The notes beneath the pieces were generated by a model. It was not told the origin of the DNA. It was given only the letters and a program-made list of their open reading frames with translations, and did no database searches. This document shows positions 8,427-17,827 of a DNA stretch of 64,000 nt, piece by piece. A program made the translations under genes and the position numbers. Numbering within the stretch: position 1 is the stretch's first letter; every line of letters begins with the position of its first letter. Origin of the DNA: Mesorhizobium sp. M2A.F.Ca.ET.046.03.2.1 (GTDB lineage Bacteria; Pseudomonadota; Alphaproteobacteria; Rhizobiales; Rhizobiaceae); assembly GCF_003952425.1 (NCBI RefSeq), contig NZ_CP034449.1, forward strand, positions 930,001-994,000, written 5' to 3'.

Positions 8427-9785
8427 CTAACTCCAGGTCCGGTCCCAGCTATTTTCATTGTCCCAATGCTCGGTGGATTGCCATATCCCTGTGACACCGG
8501 GCTGCAGATGCTGCGAGATCACCTCGTCGAGGACGTCGTCGATCCCCAGCCCCGGCTTGCCGGGCACGGTGATGAAGCCGTCCTTGACGAGCGGCTTGGG
8601 GAGGCCCGTGACGATATCATCCCACCAGTCGACATCGGCGGAGTGGTATTCGAGCGCCATGAAGTTTTCGGTCGCGGTCGCGACATGCGCCGCGGCCATC
8701 GCCGCGATTGGGCTTTCGGCCATGTGGATCGCCATGGCGACGCCGTGATCCTGCGCCATGTCGCCGATCTTCTTTGTCTCGAGGATGCCGCCGCTGGTCA
8801 GCAGGTCCGGATGGATAACGGAGAGGCCGCCGCTCCTCAGCAGAGGCTCGAAGCCCTCCTTGAGATAAATATCCTCGCCGGTGCAGATCGGCACCGACGT
8901 CGCCTGCTGCAATTGCCGGTACTGTTCGGTGTACTGCCAGGGGATCACGTCTTCGAGCCATGCCGGCACGTATTTCTCGATACGGCGCGACAGGCGGATG
9001 CCGTCCTGCAGCGAGATGTGGCCGACATGGTCGATGGCTAACGGAATCTCGTAGCCGATGACCTCGCGGACCTCGTGGATATATTGCTCCAGCAGGTCGA
9101 TGCCCTTTTCGGTGAAATGCAGGCCCGTGAACGGGTGCTGCACGTTCTGCGCATCATAGGCGAGATTGCGGGCCTTGCGCTCCTCGAGCGTGCCGCCGCG
9201 GCCGCGCGGGTTGGCGCGGAACCCTTCGAGCGCGCCGGCGGGCGCCGTCACGGCGCCCGGAATGTGGGCGATCTGCATCAGACCCAGGTCCATCTTGAGG
9301 AAGGTGAAGCCGCGCTCCATGCGCGCCCTGAGGCGCTTGCCGGTCTCGGTGCCGCTCGGCTTCTCGGCGTCCGTATCGCAATAGACGCGCACCTGGTCGC
9401 GAAACTTGCCGCCGAGCATCTGGTAGATCGGCACGCCATAGGCCTTGCCGGCGAGATCCCAGAGCGCAATCTCGACCGCCGAGACGCCGCCGCCCTGCCG
9501 CCCATGGCCGCCGAACTGCTTGATACGGCGGAACAGGCGGTCGATATCGCAGGGGTTCTCGCCGAGCAGCCGGCTCTTCAGCATCAGCGCAAAGGTGGCG
9601 CTGGCGCCGTCGCGCACCTCGCCGAGCCCGACGATGCCCTGGTTCGTGTAGATCTTGAGCAGCGCCGAAGTGAAGGGCGCGCCGACGATCTCGGCCACCC
9701 GCATGTCGGTAATGCGCAGCTCGGAGGGCCTGGAATTCGTGTTGATGCGATCGAGAGCCTCGTCGGCTCCATCCGTTTTTGGCAT
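8427..9785 (-). CDS. enolase-superfamily dehydratase-like protein 3, long form
   Basis: Enolase-superfamily protein of 452 residues, longer than its neighbours through an N-terminal 20-residue lead and an insertion of about 60 residues after the second barrel strand (rich in Arg and Gly, RANPRGRGG). Metal ligands are Asp in LAIDHVGH, Glu in AWLEDVIPW and Glu in ICTGEDIYL; a late-strand His appears in [12 protein letters not shown] gives the second-strand Lys. GAGG is seven bases before the ATG. The unusual insertion near the active-site cap suggests a bulky or unusual substrate. Member of a minus-strand group of three paralogs. Confidence 0.85.
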   Translation of the reverse strand: MPKTDGADEALDRINTNSRPSELRITDMRVAEIVGAPFTSALLKIYTNQGIVGLGEVRDGASATFALMLKSRLLGENPCDIDRLFRRIKQFGGHGRQGGGVSAVEIALWDLAGKAYGVPIYQMLGGKFRDQVRVYCDTDAEKPSGTETGKRLRARMERGFTFLKMDLGLMQIAHIPGAVTAPAGALEGFRANPRGRGGTLEERKARNLAYDAQNVQHPFTGLHFTEKGIDLLEQYIHEVREVIGYEIPLAIDHVGHISLQDGIRLSRRIEKYVPAWLEDVIPWQYTEQYRQLQQATSVPICTGEDIYLKEGFEPLLRSGGLSVIHPDLLTSGGILETKKIGDMAQDHGVAMAIHMAESPIAAMAAAHVATATENFMALEYHSADVDWWDDIVTGLPKPLVKDGFITVPGKPGLGIDDVLDEVISQHLQPGVTGIWQSTEHWDNENSWDRTWS

Positions 9786-9842
9786 GATTTGTCCTCGTTC
9801 CGCTGGGAGTGGCCCCGCCCGCCGGGCCTGCTTTAAACAGTG

Positions 9843-11009
9843 CTAGCCCAGCTCGATCTCGTGGGCCTGCAGATAGTCGCGGTTCATCTCGACACCGAGA
9901 CCCGGCTTCGACGTCAGCTTGAGGTTGCCGTTCGACACGTCGAGCGGCTTGTCGATGAGGTGATCGTATTTGGAGAGGTCCCACTCCGACGTTTCGAGCT
10001 TGTAGAAGTTGGGAACGGTCATCATCACCTGCGCTCCCGCGACCACATTGATCGGACCCGCGGCGTCATGCGGCGAGACCGGGATGTAATAGGCCTCGCA
10101 AAGGGCGGAAATCTTCTTGAGCTCGGTGATGCCGCCGGTCCAGGTGACGTCGGGCATGATGTAGTCGGCGAGCTTGTTCTCGAGCACCGGCACGAAATCC
10201 CATTTCGTGTGGCCGCGCTCGCCCCAGGAGATGGGGGCACTGACCTTGTCGCGCACCTGCTTAAGCGCGTTGAGGCTTTCCGGCGGGCAAGGCTCCTCGA
10301 ACCAGTCGATCTGGCCGGCCTCCTCGAGGCTGCGGCACAGGCGGATGGCGGTGGGAACGTCAAAGCGGCCATGCGCATCGATGAGGATGTCGACATTGGG
10401 CCCCGCCGTCTCGCGGATGAGAGCCGTGAGCTCGGCAGCTTCGCGCTCGTCCTTGCGGGTCATGCTGCCGTCGAGATAGCCGTCCCGTCTTTCGCGGGCC
10501 ACGCCATCGACGCTGGGACCCTGGTGCGGGAACGGATCGAATTTGAGCCCGGTGTGGCCGGACTCCACGATGTCGCGAATTTCGCGGACCACCGCTTCCT
10601 TGCTGGTGAATTTGGCCTGGTTGGGATGGGTGTAAAGCGAGATTTCATCGCGCACCGGCCCGCCCAGCAGCTCATAGATCGGCTTGCCGAGAACTTTGCC
10701 GCGGATATCCCAAAGCGCTATGTCGATGGCGCTCACGCATTCCACGGCGGCGCCGCGGCTGCCCATATAGGTGAAGCTGCGGAAGACCTTGTGCCACAGA
10801 TGCTCGATGCGCGCCGGATCCTCGCCTGCCACGGCAAGCCCGATCTGGCGCAGGATCGTGCAGAGCGCGCGGTTGGCGAGCTTCGTCGTGGTGGTGATCT
10901 CGCCCCAGCCGCTGATCCCCTCGTCGGTCGTCACTTCCACGAACAGGTACTCTCCCCAATAGGAAGCGTCGGACTTGACCAGCCAAGGCCGAATGCTCGT
11001 GATTTTCAT
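9843..11009 (-). CDS. enolase-superfamily sugar-acid dehydratase (MR/MLE type) 4
   Basis: Enolase-superfamily enzyme of 388 residues starting MKITSIRPW, the typical family N-terminus. Metal ligands are Asp in LIDAHGRFD, Glu in DWFEEPCP and Glu in ISWGERGH, with His in VSPHDAAG. The Asp-x-His pair again resembles galactonate-type dehydratases. ATG 11009 follows GGGAGG; the open frame continues 88 codons upstream across the GntR gene but that part is not homologous-looking. The regulator gene ends 48 bases upstream in the same direction, so the two probably share a transcript. Confidence 0.88.
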   Translation of the reverse strand: MKITSIRPWLVKSDASYWGEYLFVEVTTDEGISGWGEITTTTKLANRALCTILRQIGLAVAGEDPARIEHLWHKVFRSFTYMGSRGAAVECVSAIDIALWDIRGKVLGKPIYELLGGPVRDEISLYTHPNQAKFTSKEAVVREIRDIVESGHTGLKFDPFPHQGPSVDGVARERRDGYLDGSMTRKDEREAAELTALIRETAGPNVDILIDAHGRFDVPTAIRLCRSLEEAGQIDWFEEPCPPESLNALKQVRDKVSAPISWGERGHTKWDFVPVLENKLADYIMPDVTWTGGITELKKISALCEAYYIPVSPHDAAGPINVVAGAQVMMTVPNFYKLETSEWDLSKYDHLIDKPLDVSNGNLKLTSKPGLGVEMNRDYLQAHEIELG

Positions 11010-11056
11010 CTGGACTATCCTCCCTGAATGGCCAGGCTGACGATGTTGCGGGTCCG

Positions 11057-11767
11057 CTACCCTGCCCGGGCGGCGCTGCGCGCGCGCATGTGTTCGAGGA
11101 CATGCCGGCCGGAGCCCTCGACATGGCGAGCGATGAGTTCGGCCGCCTTGTCGGCCTCGCCCGATTTGACGAGCGCGATGAGCTCGCGGTGCTCGCGGAT
11201 GATCGCGGCGCGGCGGGCAAGCGTGAAATTGAAACGCCGGCTGACCGCCCGCAGCACCTCTCGGTGCTTCCACCAGAGCTCGGCGGCATGGCGGTTGTAG
11301 TGCCGCTGGTACATCACGGTGTGGAAGGCGGTATCCAGCTCGCTGTGCCTGAACGTGTCGGCGAAGTTGTTCTCTTCGATCAGGCCCTGGAGACGTTCGA
11401 GTTCGGCGATGTCCTCCTCGGTCGCCATTCCCACAAACCAGCGCGTCAGGGCGGGCTCGATGAGAACGCCGATCTCGTAGATATCGCGCACGAAATCCTG
11501 ATCTATGGGCCGGACGCGCGCGCCCCGGTTGGGAACGAAGGTGACGAAGCCCTCGCCGCGCAACAATTGCAGCGCCTCGCGCACGGGATTGGTCGAGGTG
11601 CCGTGACGGCGGGCGAGATCGGTGACCACGAGCCGCTCGTTGGCAGCCAGCCGTCCCTCGATGATGTCCTCCCTTATCTGCTCGTAAAGCGAGGCGCCCT
11701 CGCTCGATGCCCCGAGAGCGTCAATCCCCTCGGGTGGCTCTGCTTTGAAATCACTCGTTTCCGCCAT
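11057..11767 (-). CDS. GntR family regulator, FCD subfamily (second)
   Basis: Transcription factor of 236 residues. The winged helix occupies about residues 25-95 (NERLVVTDLARRHGTSTNPV covers the turn), and the FCD effector domain follows, with Asp and His metal ligands in ELDTAFHTVMY, REHRELI and ARHVEGSGRH. GGGGA lies five bases before the ATG. It is divergent from the ABC importer at 11984 and upstream of dehydratase 4, so it probably senses the imported sugar acid and controls both directions. Confidence 0.88.
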   Translation of the reverse strand: MAETSDFKAEPPEGIDALGASSEGASLYEQIREDIIEGRLAANERLVVTDLARRHGTSTNPVREALQLLRGEGFVTFVPNRGARVRPIDQDFVRDIYEIGVLIEPALTRWFVGMATEEDIAELERLQGLIEENNFADTFRHSELDTAFHTVMYQRHYNRHAAELWWKHREVLRAVSRRFNFTLARRAAIIREHRELIALVKSGEADKAAELIARHVEGSGRHVLEHMRARSAARAG

Positions 11768-11983
11768 CGCCGTCCCCTAGTCCAATACACGATCTGACCG
11801 ATATCACGCACATCTTCGACAAACAATGTACGATTTGTTGCGTTGACAGCTATTCTGCGATCTGAAAACGTATGAAGTGATCGAAGGGATACATTAGGGC
11901 GGAGAAATATCCCCGCGATCGAAACGAGCAAGGACCGCTTTGCCTAGGCGCAGAGCGGCATAGGAGAACCTGGGAGGAGACCT
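11768..11983. promoter_or_regulatory. divergent promoter region of second GntR and ABC importer
   Basis: The 216-base gap is AT-richer than the flanking genes. The octamer CGATCTGA occurs at 11790-11797 and 11858-11865 in direct orientation, and a TTGACA hexamer is at 11843-11848. These are candidate regulator and promoter elements for the divergent genes. No clear palindrome comparable to the sites around 2548 and 4564 was found, so the operator of this second regulator is not identified. Confidence 0.35.
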
Positions 11984-13465
11984 ATGAGGAGGATCACAGT
12001 CGGCGGTGCCGTTCTGCGCGGCGCCGTTTCCACTGCTTTGACGATATCGCTGATGTCGGGTCCGGCGCTTGCCGCGCCCCCGGTCGACCTGAGCAAGTGG
12101 TCGCCGGAATATGTGCGCTCGATTGCCGGCACGCAGGATTTCGACACGGCAGGCGATTGCGCCAAGGTCACCCCGCTCGACTACAAGGGGCGACTGACTT
12201 TCTGGTATCAGGGCGTGTTCGAGGGCGACCCCGACCTCCTGCGCCAGTACTACAAGGATTTCTTCGCAACCTTCCGCAAGACCTACCCGAACATCCAGCT
12301 CGAGGAACAGGCCCTCACCTATAACGACCTGCTCGACAAGTTTCGCACCGCGCTCCTCGGCAACGCGGCGCCGATGGCGGTCCGCCTGCAAATCCTGGGC
12401 GGAACCGAGTTCGCCTCGAAGGGCTATCTGCAGCCGCTGAAACCCGAGGACGTCGGCTATTCGACCGAGGATTTCTGGCCCGGCGCCATGAAGGCCGTGA
12501 CCTGGGACGGCGTGACCTACGGCATTCCGACCAACAACGAGACGATGGCCTTCATCTGGAATGCCGACATCTTCAAGCGCGCCGGCCTCGATCCGAACAA
12601 GCCGCCGGCCACCTGGGACGACGTGGTCAAATATTCCAAGCAGATCCACGACAAGCTCGGCATTGCCGGCTACGGCCTCGTGGCGCGCAAGAATGCCGGC
12701 AACACGCCCTACCGCTTCATGCCGCAGCTATGGGCGTATGGCGGCGGCGTTTTCGACGAAGCCGCGGCAAACCCGACCTACAAGGACATCGAGCTCAACA
12801 GCCCGCAGAGCAAGGCGGCGCTGCAGGCTTCCTACGACATGTATGTCCGCGACAAATCGGTTCCGGTTTCGGCGCTCACCAACCAGCAGGCCGACAACCA
12901 GCCGCTGTTCCTGGCCGGCCAGCTCGGCATGATGATCTCGCATCCGTCCGACTACAACGTCATGCTCGACCTGCAGAAGAAGGCGACGGGCACTGACAAG
13001 GACAAGGCGCAGACCGTCATCGACAATATGCGCTACGGCCTCATTCCGACCGGTCCCGACGGCAAGCGCGCCGTCGTCTTCGGCGGTTCGAACATCCACA
13101 TCCTGAAGCCCGAATATGTAGAGGGCGGCAAGGTGGACGAGCCGGCGGCGAAGGCCATCATCTGCATGTGGACGAGCCCGGAATGGTCGCTGAAGATGGC
13201 TTACGCCGGCTCGAACCCCGGCAACCTCAACGGCTTCAAGACCAAATGGATGAAGGAGCGTCTGGACAGCATCAAGTTCCTCGATGTCACGACGTCGATG
13301 CTGCCATACGGCATTCCGTTCCCGGCCCTGCCGCAGTCGCCCGAGATCATGAACATCATCGTCCCGGACATGCTGCAGAATGCCCTGACCGGAGCGATGA
13401 CCGTCGACCAGGCGGCGGACGACGCGGCCAAGAAGGTGAAAGACCTGATGGGCGGCGGACTCTAG
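11984..13465 (+). CDS. extracellular solute-binding protein of sugar ABC importer
   Basis: Periplasmic binding protein of 493 residues, family 1 type but longer than the usual 420-430. A Sec signal peptide ends near PALAAPP at about residue 30. The hinge region YGIPTNNETMAFIWNADIFK is typical of this family. GGAGGAG precedes the ATG. It opens a four-gene importer: binding protein, two permeases, and an ATPase after a pair of palindromes. A hairpin follows the gene and may let it be made in excess over the permeases. Confidence 0.9.
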   Translation: MRRITVGGAVLRGAVSTALTISLMSGPALAAPPVDLSKWSPEYVRSIAGTQDFDTAGDCAKVTPLDYKGRLTFWYQGVFEGDPDLLRQYYKDFFATFRKTYPNIQLEEQALTYNDLLDKFRTALLGNAAPMAVRLQILGGTEFASKGYLQPLKPEDVGYSTEDFWPGAMKAVTWDGVTYGIPTNNETMAFIWNADIFKRAGLDPNKPPATWDDVVKYSKQIHDKLGIAGYGLVARKNAGNTPYRFMPQLWAYGGGVFDEAAANPTYKDIELNSPQSKAALQASYDMYVRDKSVPVSALTNQQADNQPLFLAGQLGMMISHPSDYNVMLDLQKKATGTDKDKAQTVIDNMRYGLIPTGPDGKRAVVFGGSNIHILKPEYVEGGKVDEPAAKAIICMWTSPEWSLKMAYAGSNPGNLNGFKTKWMKERLDSIKFLDVTTSMLPYGIPFPALPQSPEIMNIIVPDMLQNALTGAMTVDQAADDAAKKVKDLMGGGL

Positions 13466-13487
13466 CCCTAGCCTGACCTGCGATCTC

Positions 13488-13514
13488 ACCGGCTGCGCCG
13501 ACAACGCAGCCGGT
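13488..13514 (+). terminator. attenuator-like hairpin after binding-protein gene
   Basis: ACCGGCTGCG and CGCAGCCGGT form a perfect 10-pair stem with a 7-base loop, followed by TCGTTCC, in the 57-base gap between the binding-protein and first permease genes. Such hairpins commonly stabilise the binding-protein part of the message or cause partial termination. The role is inferred. Confidence 0.55.
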
Positions 13515-13522
13515 TCGTTCCG

Positions 13523-14500
13523 ATGAACAAGGGCACGCCAGTGACGATCGTGAGCGGCAAGGCCGAGGCTCGCCGAAGACTGCAATCCGCCAGGTCCGAT
13601 GTGCTTCGCAAGATGTGGGAGCATCGCGCCGACTATGCCTATGTGCTTCCGGCGATTGCCGTGATGCTCATCGTCATCGCCTATCCGATCTACTACACGA
13701 TCGAATTGTCGTTCTTCAACACGCCGCCCGGCCTGCAGCTCCGCGACAAGATCTTCGTCGGTTTCAACAACTACACGGCCATCCTGACCAGCGGGGTGTT
13801 CTGGCAGGTCACCTTCAACACCCTGATCTGGACAATCGCATCCACTTTCTTTTCCTTCGCCCTGGGGTTTGCCGCCGCGCTGGCGCTGCATCGCGATTTC
13901 GTCGGCCGCGGCGTCCTGCGCGCCATCCTGATCATTCCCTGGGTCATCAGCGCGGTCGCCGCCTCCTATATCTGGAAGTGGATCTACCATTCGGATTTCG
14001 GGATTATCGGCGCGGTGCTGGTCGAGCTCGGATGGGCCGAGCGACCGCCGAATTTCATCGACAGCGTCTCAACGGTGCTGCCCTCTCTGATCGTCGTCAA
14101 CATCTGGCGCGAGTTCCCTTTCGCCATGATCATGATGACGGCCGGTCTGCAGACCGTGCCCGAGCAGTTGCTGCGCGCCGCGAAAGTCGATGGGGCGAAT
14201 GCGTGGCAACGCTTCTGGCACGTCACCTTCCCGCATTTGCGCAATGTCTCGACGGTGACGATCCTGCTGCTCGCGGTCGCCAACTTCAACTCCTTCATCA
14301 TTCCCTGGATCATGACCGGCGGTGGCCCGTCCAACGCTTCGCATATCTGGATCACCCATATCTATGAGCTTGCCTTCGGCCGCCAGCGCTGGGGCGTGGC
14401 ATCGGCCTATTCGGTGCTTCTGTTCATCATCCTGATGACGCTCGGCTACTTCTATGTCCGCGCGCTGAGCGGCAACGAGCGGAAGGACGGCAGCGCATGA
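13523..14500 (+). CDS. carbohydrate ABC transporter permease (MalF type)
   Basis: Inner-membrane permease of 325 residues with six predicted helices and the EAA-like loop LRAAKVDGANAWQRFWHVTF near residue 215, ending in a helix-rich C-terminus (SVLLFIILMTLGYFYV). No good ribosome site precedes ATG 13523, which fits reduced translation after the upstream hairpin. The stop overlaps the next permease start by four bases. Partner of the 14497 permease and the 15514 ATPase. Confidence 0.9.
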   Translation: MNKGTPVTIVSGKAEARRRLQSARSDVLRKMWEHRADYAYVLPAIAVMLIVIAYPIYYTIELSFFNTPPGLQLRDKIFVGFNNYTAILTSGVFWQVTFNTLIWTIASTFFSFALGFAAALALHRDFVGRGVLRAILIIPWVISAVAASYIWKWIYHSDFGIIGAVLVELGWAERPPNFIDSVSTVLPSLIVVNIWREFPFAMIMMTAGLQTVPEQLLRAAKVDGANAWQRFWHVTFPHLRNVSTVTILLLAVANFNSFIIPWIMTGGGPSNASHIWITHIYELAFGRQRWGVASAYSVLLFIILMTLGYFYVRALSGNERKDGSA

Positions 14501-15387
14501 GCACGGTTTCCGAGACAATCTCACGAGGCCGGTCCGTCCGCCGGGTGCGGATTGACGGATGGCGATGGGGCGGGCGCGCCTTTCTGCTGTTCATGCTCCT
14601 TTACACCGCGCTGCCGATGATCTGGATGCTGCTCACCTCGATCAAGTCCGGCTTCGCGGCGATGCAGTTTCCGCCGCAATGGTGGCCTGACCAACCTACA
14701 CTCGACAGCTACCAGAAACTGCTCGATCCGCAGAACAGCGTCGGCCAGGATTTCCTGCGCTTCTTCTGGAACAGTCTCATCGTCTCGACCGCCACGACGA
14801 TCCTTTCGGTGATCGTGGCGGTTCCCGCGGCCTACGCGTTCTCGCGCTTCACCTTCCCAGGTCGGAACTTCCTTTTCTTCGCCGTCCTGCTGCGCAACAT
14901 GTTCCCGGCGGTGATCTTCCTGGTGCCGCTCTTCATCCTGATGCGCGCGATCGGACTGGTGAACACGCATGGCTCGCTTGTTCTCACCTACCTCACCTTC
15001 GGCCTGCCGCTGGCGATCTGGCTCTTGAAGGGCTTTTACGACAACATCCCGGTGCAGCTCGAGCAGGCGGCGCGCATCGACGGCGCAACGCGGTTCCAGG
15101 CCTTCATGCTGATCGTGATGCCGCTCTCGACGCCGGGCATCATCGCCACCGCGATCTATTCCTTCATCGGCGCCTGGAACGAGTACATCTACGCCTACAC
15201 CTTCCTCTCCAAGAACGAACAGCTGACGCTGCCCGTCGGCATCCAGCGCTTCTTCTCGGAGAACACGACGGACTTTCCTGGCCTGATGGCGGCCAGCTTC
15301 ATGATGAGCGTGCCCGTCGTGGTGCTGTTCCTCCTCCTGCAACGATACTTCGTGCGCGCCCTCACGGAAGGCGCGGTCAAGCACTAG
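14497..15387 (+). CDS. carbohydrate ABC transporter permease (MalG type)
   Basis: Second permease subunit, 296 residues, with six helices and the EAA loop LEQAARIDGATRFQAFMLIV near residue 190. The ATG overlaps the previous stop (ATGA), so the two permeases are translationally coupled. The C-terminus (RYFVRALTEGAVKH) is the standard end of MalG-type permeases. Its stop codon abuts the first of two palindromic repeats that separate it from the ATPase gene. Confidence 0.92.
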   Translation: MSTVSETISRGRSVRRVRIDGWRWGGRAFLLFMLLYTALPMIWMLLTSIKSGFAAMQFPPQWWPDQPTLDSYQKLLDPQNSVGQDFLRFFWNSLIVSTATTILSVIVAVPAAYAFSRFTFPGRNFLFFAVLLRNMFPAVIFLVPLFILMRAIGLVNTHGSLVLTYLTFGLPLAIWLLKGFYDNIPVQLEQAARIDGATRFQAFMLIVMPLSTPGIIATAIYSFIGAWNEYIYAYTFLSKNEQLTLPVGIQRFFSENTTDFPGLMAASFMMSVPVVVLFLLLQRYFVRALTEGAVKH

Positions 15388-15435
15388 AGCCGGATGATTT
15401 CAGGTCGAACCGACCTGAAATCTGAATCCGGCTCT
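15386..15435. repeat. dispersed palindromic repeat, unit A
   Basis: A 50-base interrupted palindrome whose outer arms are AGAGCCGGAT and its complement ATCCGGCTCT, with an inner pair GATTTCAGGTCG / CGACCTGAAATC around AAC. It begins within the permease stop codon. Elements with AGAGC ends of this kind are scattered through Rhizobiales genomes as small intergenic repeats. It can fold as a strong hairpin in the message between the permease and the ATPase. Confidence 0.7.
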
Positions 15436-15448
15436 AAATCAAAGAGAT

Positions 15449-15499
15449 AGAGCATGATGTCGTCCGAAAACCGCTTCACACTTTTCGGCATCATGCTCT
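15449..15499. repeat. dispersed palindromic repeat, unit B
   Basis: A 51-base element with terminal arms AGAGCATGATG and CATCATGCTCT and an interior containing CCGAAAA and TTTTCGG. I recognise it as a very common rhizobial intergenic repeat of the AGAGCATGATG type. It lies 13 bases after unit A and 14 bases before the ATPase gene, so two unlike repeats were inserted side by side within one operon. Confidence 0.75.
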
Positions 15500-15513
15500 A
15501 GGGAGCTGCCTGC

Positions 15514-16611
15514 ATGGCCCATGTGGTCCTCAAAGATCTCGTCAAGACCTATGGCAGCTTCAAAGCCGTCAACGACGTTTCGCTGACAATCAATGACGGC
15601 GAGTTCGTTGCGCTTGTCGGGCCCTCCGGCTGCGGCAAGACGACCACGCTCAATCTCGTCGCGGGCCTGATCTCGGTCACATCGGGCGACATCGTCATCG
15701 GCGACCGGGTGGTCAACGACCTCGACCCCAAGGACCGGGACATTGCCATGGTGTTCCAGAACTACGCGCTCTATCCGCAAAAGTCGGTCTATATGAACCT
15801 CGCCTTCCCACTGCAGATGCGCAAGCTGCCCAAGGACGAGATCGACAGAAAAGTCAGGGAAGCAGCGCGGGTCCTCGACATGACGCAGCTGCTCGAACGC
15901 AAGCCGCGCGAGCTTTCAGGCGGGCAACAGCAGCGCGTGGCGCTCGGACGCGCCCTCGTGCGCGATCCTGCGGTGTTCCTGATGGACGAGCCGCTCTCCA
16001 ATCTCGACGCCAAGCTGCGCGTGCAGATGCGATCCGAGATCAAGCGGTTCCACCAGGACCTCAAGGCGACGATCATCTATGTGACGCACGACCAGCTCGA
16101 GGCCGTGACCATGGCGGACAGGATGGCGGTGATGAATGGCGGCTACCTGCAGCAATATGATTCGCCGGCGCAGGTTTTCGCCCATCCCGCCAATATGTTC
16201 GTCGCGAGCTTCGTCGGCAGTCCGGCGATGAGCCTTATTCCGCTGGAGGGGTCGACGGCAAATGGCGGCGCCGTCCTGACGAGCGCGGAAGGCTGGAGTC
16301 TTGAGCTGTCGCAACGCAATGCGCGCAAGGTCCAGAAAGCGACCACCAGGAAGGTCGTGCTCGGCGCGCGACATTCGACGATCAAGCTGCACAAGAGCGC
16401 GGTTCCCAGCGCTATTCCGGCCAAGGCCTATACGGTGGAGCCGACCGGAGACGTCACCTTCGTGCAGGCGTTCCTCTCCGGCGCCATCGTCAATATCAGC
16501 GTGTCCCCCAACGTCGCCGTCGCACCCGACGAGCAGATCTGGCTCGAGTTCGACCAGGAGCGCATGCACCTGTTCGACAGCGAAACGGAAATGGCGCTCG
16601 AGGCCAGTTGA
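15514..16611 (+). CDS. sugar ABC transporter ATP-binding protein (UgpC/MsmK type)
   Basis: ATPase of a carbohydrate importer, 365 residues. Walker A is GPSGCGKTT near residue 38, the signature is LSGGQQQR near residue 135, Walker B is [12 protein letters not shown], and the switch His is in IYVTHDQ. A C-terminal OB-type (TOBE) regulatory domain of about 120 residues follows. Although separated from the permease gene by two repeats, it completes the 11984-15387 importer and may also serve the importer at 1-2226, which has no ATPase in the window. Confidence 0.93.
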   Translation: MAHVVLKDLVKTYGSFKAVNDVSLTINDGEFVALVGPSGCGKTTTLNLVAGLISVTSGDIVIGDRVVNDLDPKDRDIAMVFQNYALYPQKSVYMNLAFPLQMRKLPKDEIDRKVREAARVLDMTQLLERKPRELSGGQQQRVALGRALVRDPAVFLMDEPLSNLDAKLRVQMRSEIKRFHQDLKATIIYVTHDQLEAVTMADRMAVMNGGYLQQYDSPAQVFAHPANMFVASFVGSPAMSLIPLEGSTANGGAVLTSAEGWSLELSQRNARKVQKATTRKVVLGARHSTIKLHKSAVPSAIPAKAYTVEPTGDVTFVQAFLSGAIVNISVSPNVAVAPDEQIWLEFDQERMHLFDSETEMALEAS

Positions 16612-16640
16612 GACGGCGAACGCATGAGACATGAGGGGGA

Positions 16641-17804
16641 ATGACGACGAAGATGAAGATCACCGCGATCAAGCCCTACCCGGTGTGGGTCGGGACCCGT
16701 AACCAGATGCTCGTCAAGGTTGAGACCGACCAGGGCATCTTCGGCTGGGGCGAGAGCGGCCTGAGCGGTCGCGAGAAGGCCGTGGCCGGTGCGGTCGAGC
16801 ACTATCGCGAATTTCTCATCGGCCGCGACGCCATGCAGATCGGCCGGATCTGGCAAGAACTCTATCGCAGCCAGTATTTCGAAGGCGGGCGGGTTCTGCA
16901 GGCGGCGATCTCCGCGATCGACATCGCGCTTCACGACATCAAGGGCAAGGCGCTAGGCGTGCCGGTCTACGAGCTGCTCGGCGGCAAGCAGCGTGATCGC
17001 ATCCCCACCTTCGCCTCGACCGGAGACGAGGCCGAGGGCGACGCCGCCATCGAACGAGCGCGCGAACTGCATGCCGAAGGATGGCAGGCGATCCGCTTCT
17101 TCCCCGCCGGACAAAGCAGCAGGGACATTTTCGAGCCGCGCGAGTCGATAGGTCCCACCGCTAGCATGCTGAACAAGGCGCGCGAGGCGCTGGGTGACGA
17201 CGTGGTGCTCGGCATCGACTATCATCATCGGCTGTCGGTGGCCGAGGCGGCGAGCTTCTGCGGCAAGCTTGGCCGCGGCGTGCTCGATTTTCTCGAGGAG
17301 CCGATCCGCGACGAAGCGCCGGAGGCCTATGAGAGCCTGCGCGGGATGACCGACATCCCCTTCGCCATCGGCGAGGAGTTTGCCAGCAAGTGGCAGTTCC
17401 TGCCCTATATCGAGCGCGGCATCCACCAATTCAACCGACTCGATGTCTGCAATGTCGGCGGGCTCACCGAGACGATGAAGGTCGCCGGCTGGAGCGAAGC
17501 GCATTATGTCGACCTGATGCCACACAATCCGCTTGGCCCGGTGTGCACGGCCGCGACCATCCATCTGGGCGCCGCGGTGCCCAACTTCGCCTGGCTCGAA
17601 ACCAGGGTGCCCGAAAGGAAGCTGGGCTTCGACAATTCCGAGTTTTTTCCCGTGCAACCGCGGCTGGACGGCACCCATTACCCTGTCGGCGATCTGCCGG
17701 GGCTGGGCGTCGAGGTCAACGAGGCGGCGATCCAGGCGCAGAGTTTTCGCTTCTGGGAGGCGCCGCATCTCAAGCGCCGCGACGGTTCCGTCACCAACTG
17801 GTAG
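16641..17804 (+). CDS. enolase-superfamily sugar-acid dehydratase (MR/MLE type) 5
   Basis: Enolase-superfamily enzyme of 387 residues. Metal ligands are Asp in LGIDYHHRL, Glu in FLEEPIRD and Glu in FAIGEEFAS; a seventh-strand His is in DLMPHNPLG. The second-strand Lys motif is replaced by IRFF, a difference from paralogs 1 and 4. GAGGGG ends two bases before ATG 16641, so initiation may be at ATG 16653 (MKITAIKPY) instead. Downstream of the ABC ATPase by 29 bases and upstream of the RraA-like gene by 23 bases: importer, dehydratase and aldolase candidate form one transcript. Confidence 0.87.
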   Translation: MTTKMKITAIKPYPVWVGTRNQMLVKVETDQGIFGWGESGLSGREKAVAGAVEHYREFLIGRDAMQIGRIWQELYRSQYFEGGRVLQAAISAIDIALHDIKGKALGVPVYELLGGKQRDRIPTFASTGDEAEGDAAIERARELHAEGWQAIRFFPAGQSSRDIFEPRESIGPTASMLNKAREALGDDVVLGIDYHHRLSVAEAASFCGKLGRGVLDFLEEPIRDEAPEAYESLRGMTDIPFAIGEEFASKWQFLPYIERGIHQFNRLDVCNVGGLTETMKVAGWSEAHYVDLMPHNPLGPVCTAATIHLGAAVPNFAWLETRVPERKLGFDNSEFFPVQPRLDGTHYPVGDLPGLGVEVNEAAIQAQSFRFWEAPHLKRRDGSVTNW

Positions 17805-17827
17805 TCCATCTCACCCGGAGTCCGACA

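Noticed and set aside
6756..9041. 761-codon open frame on the plus strand across dehydratases 2 and 3
   Set aside because: It is antisense to three well-supported genes, has the Arg/His/Asp-rich composition of GC-driven antisense frames, and shows no domain motif.
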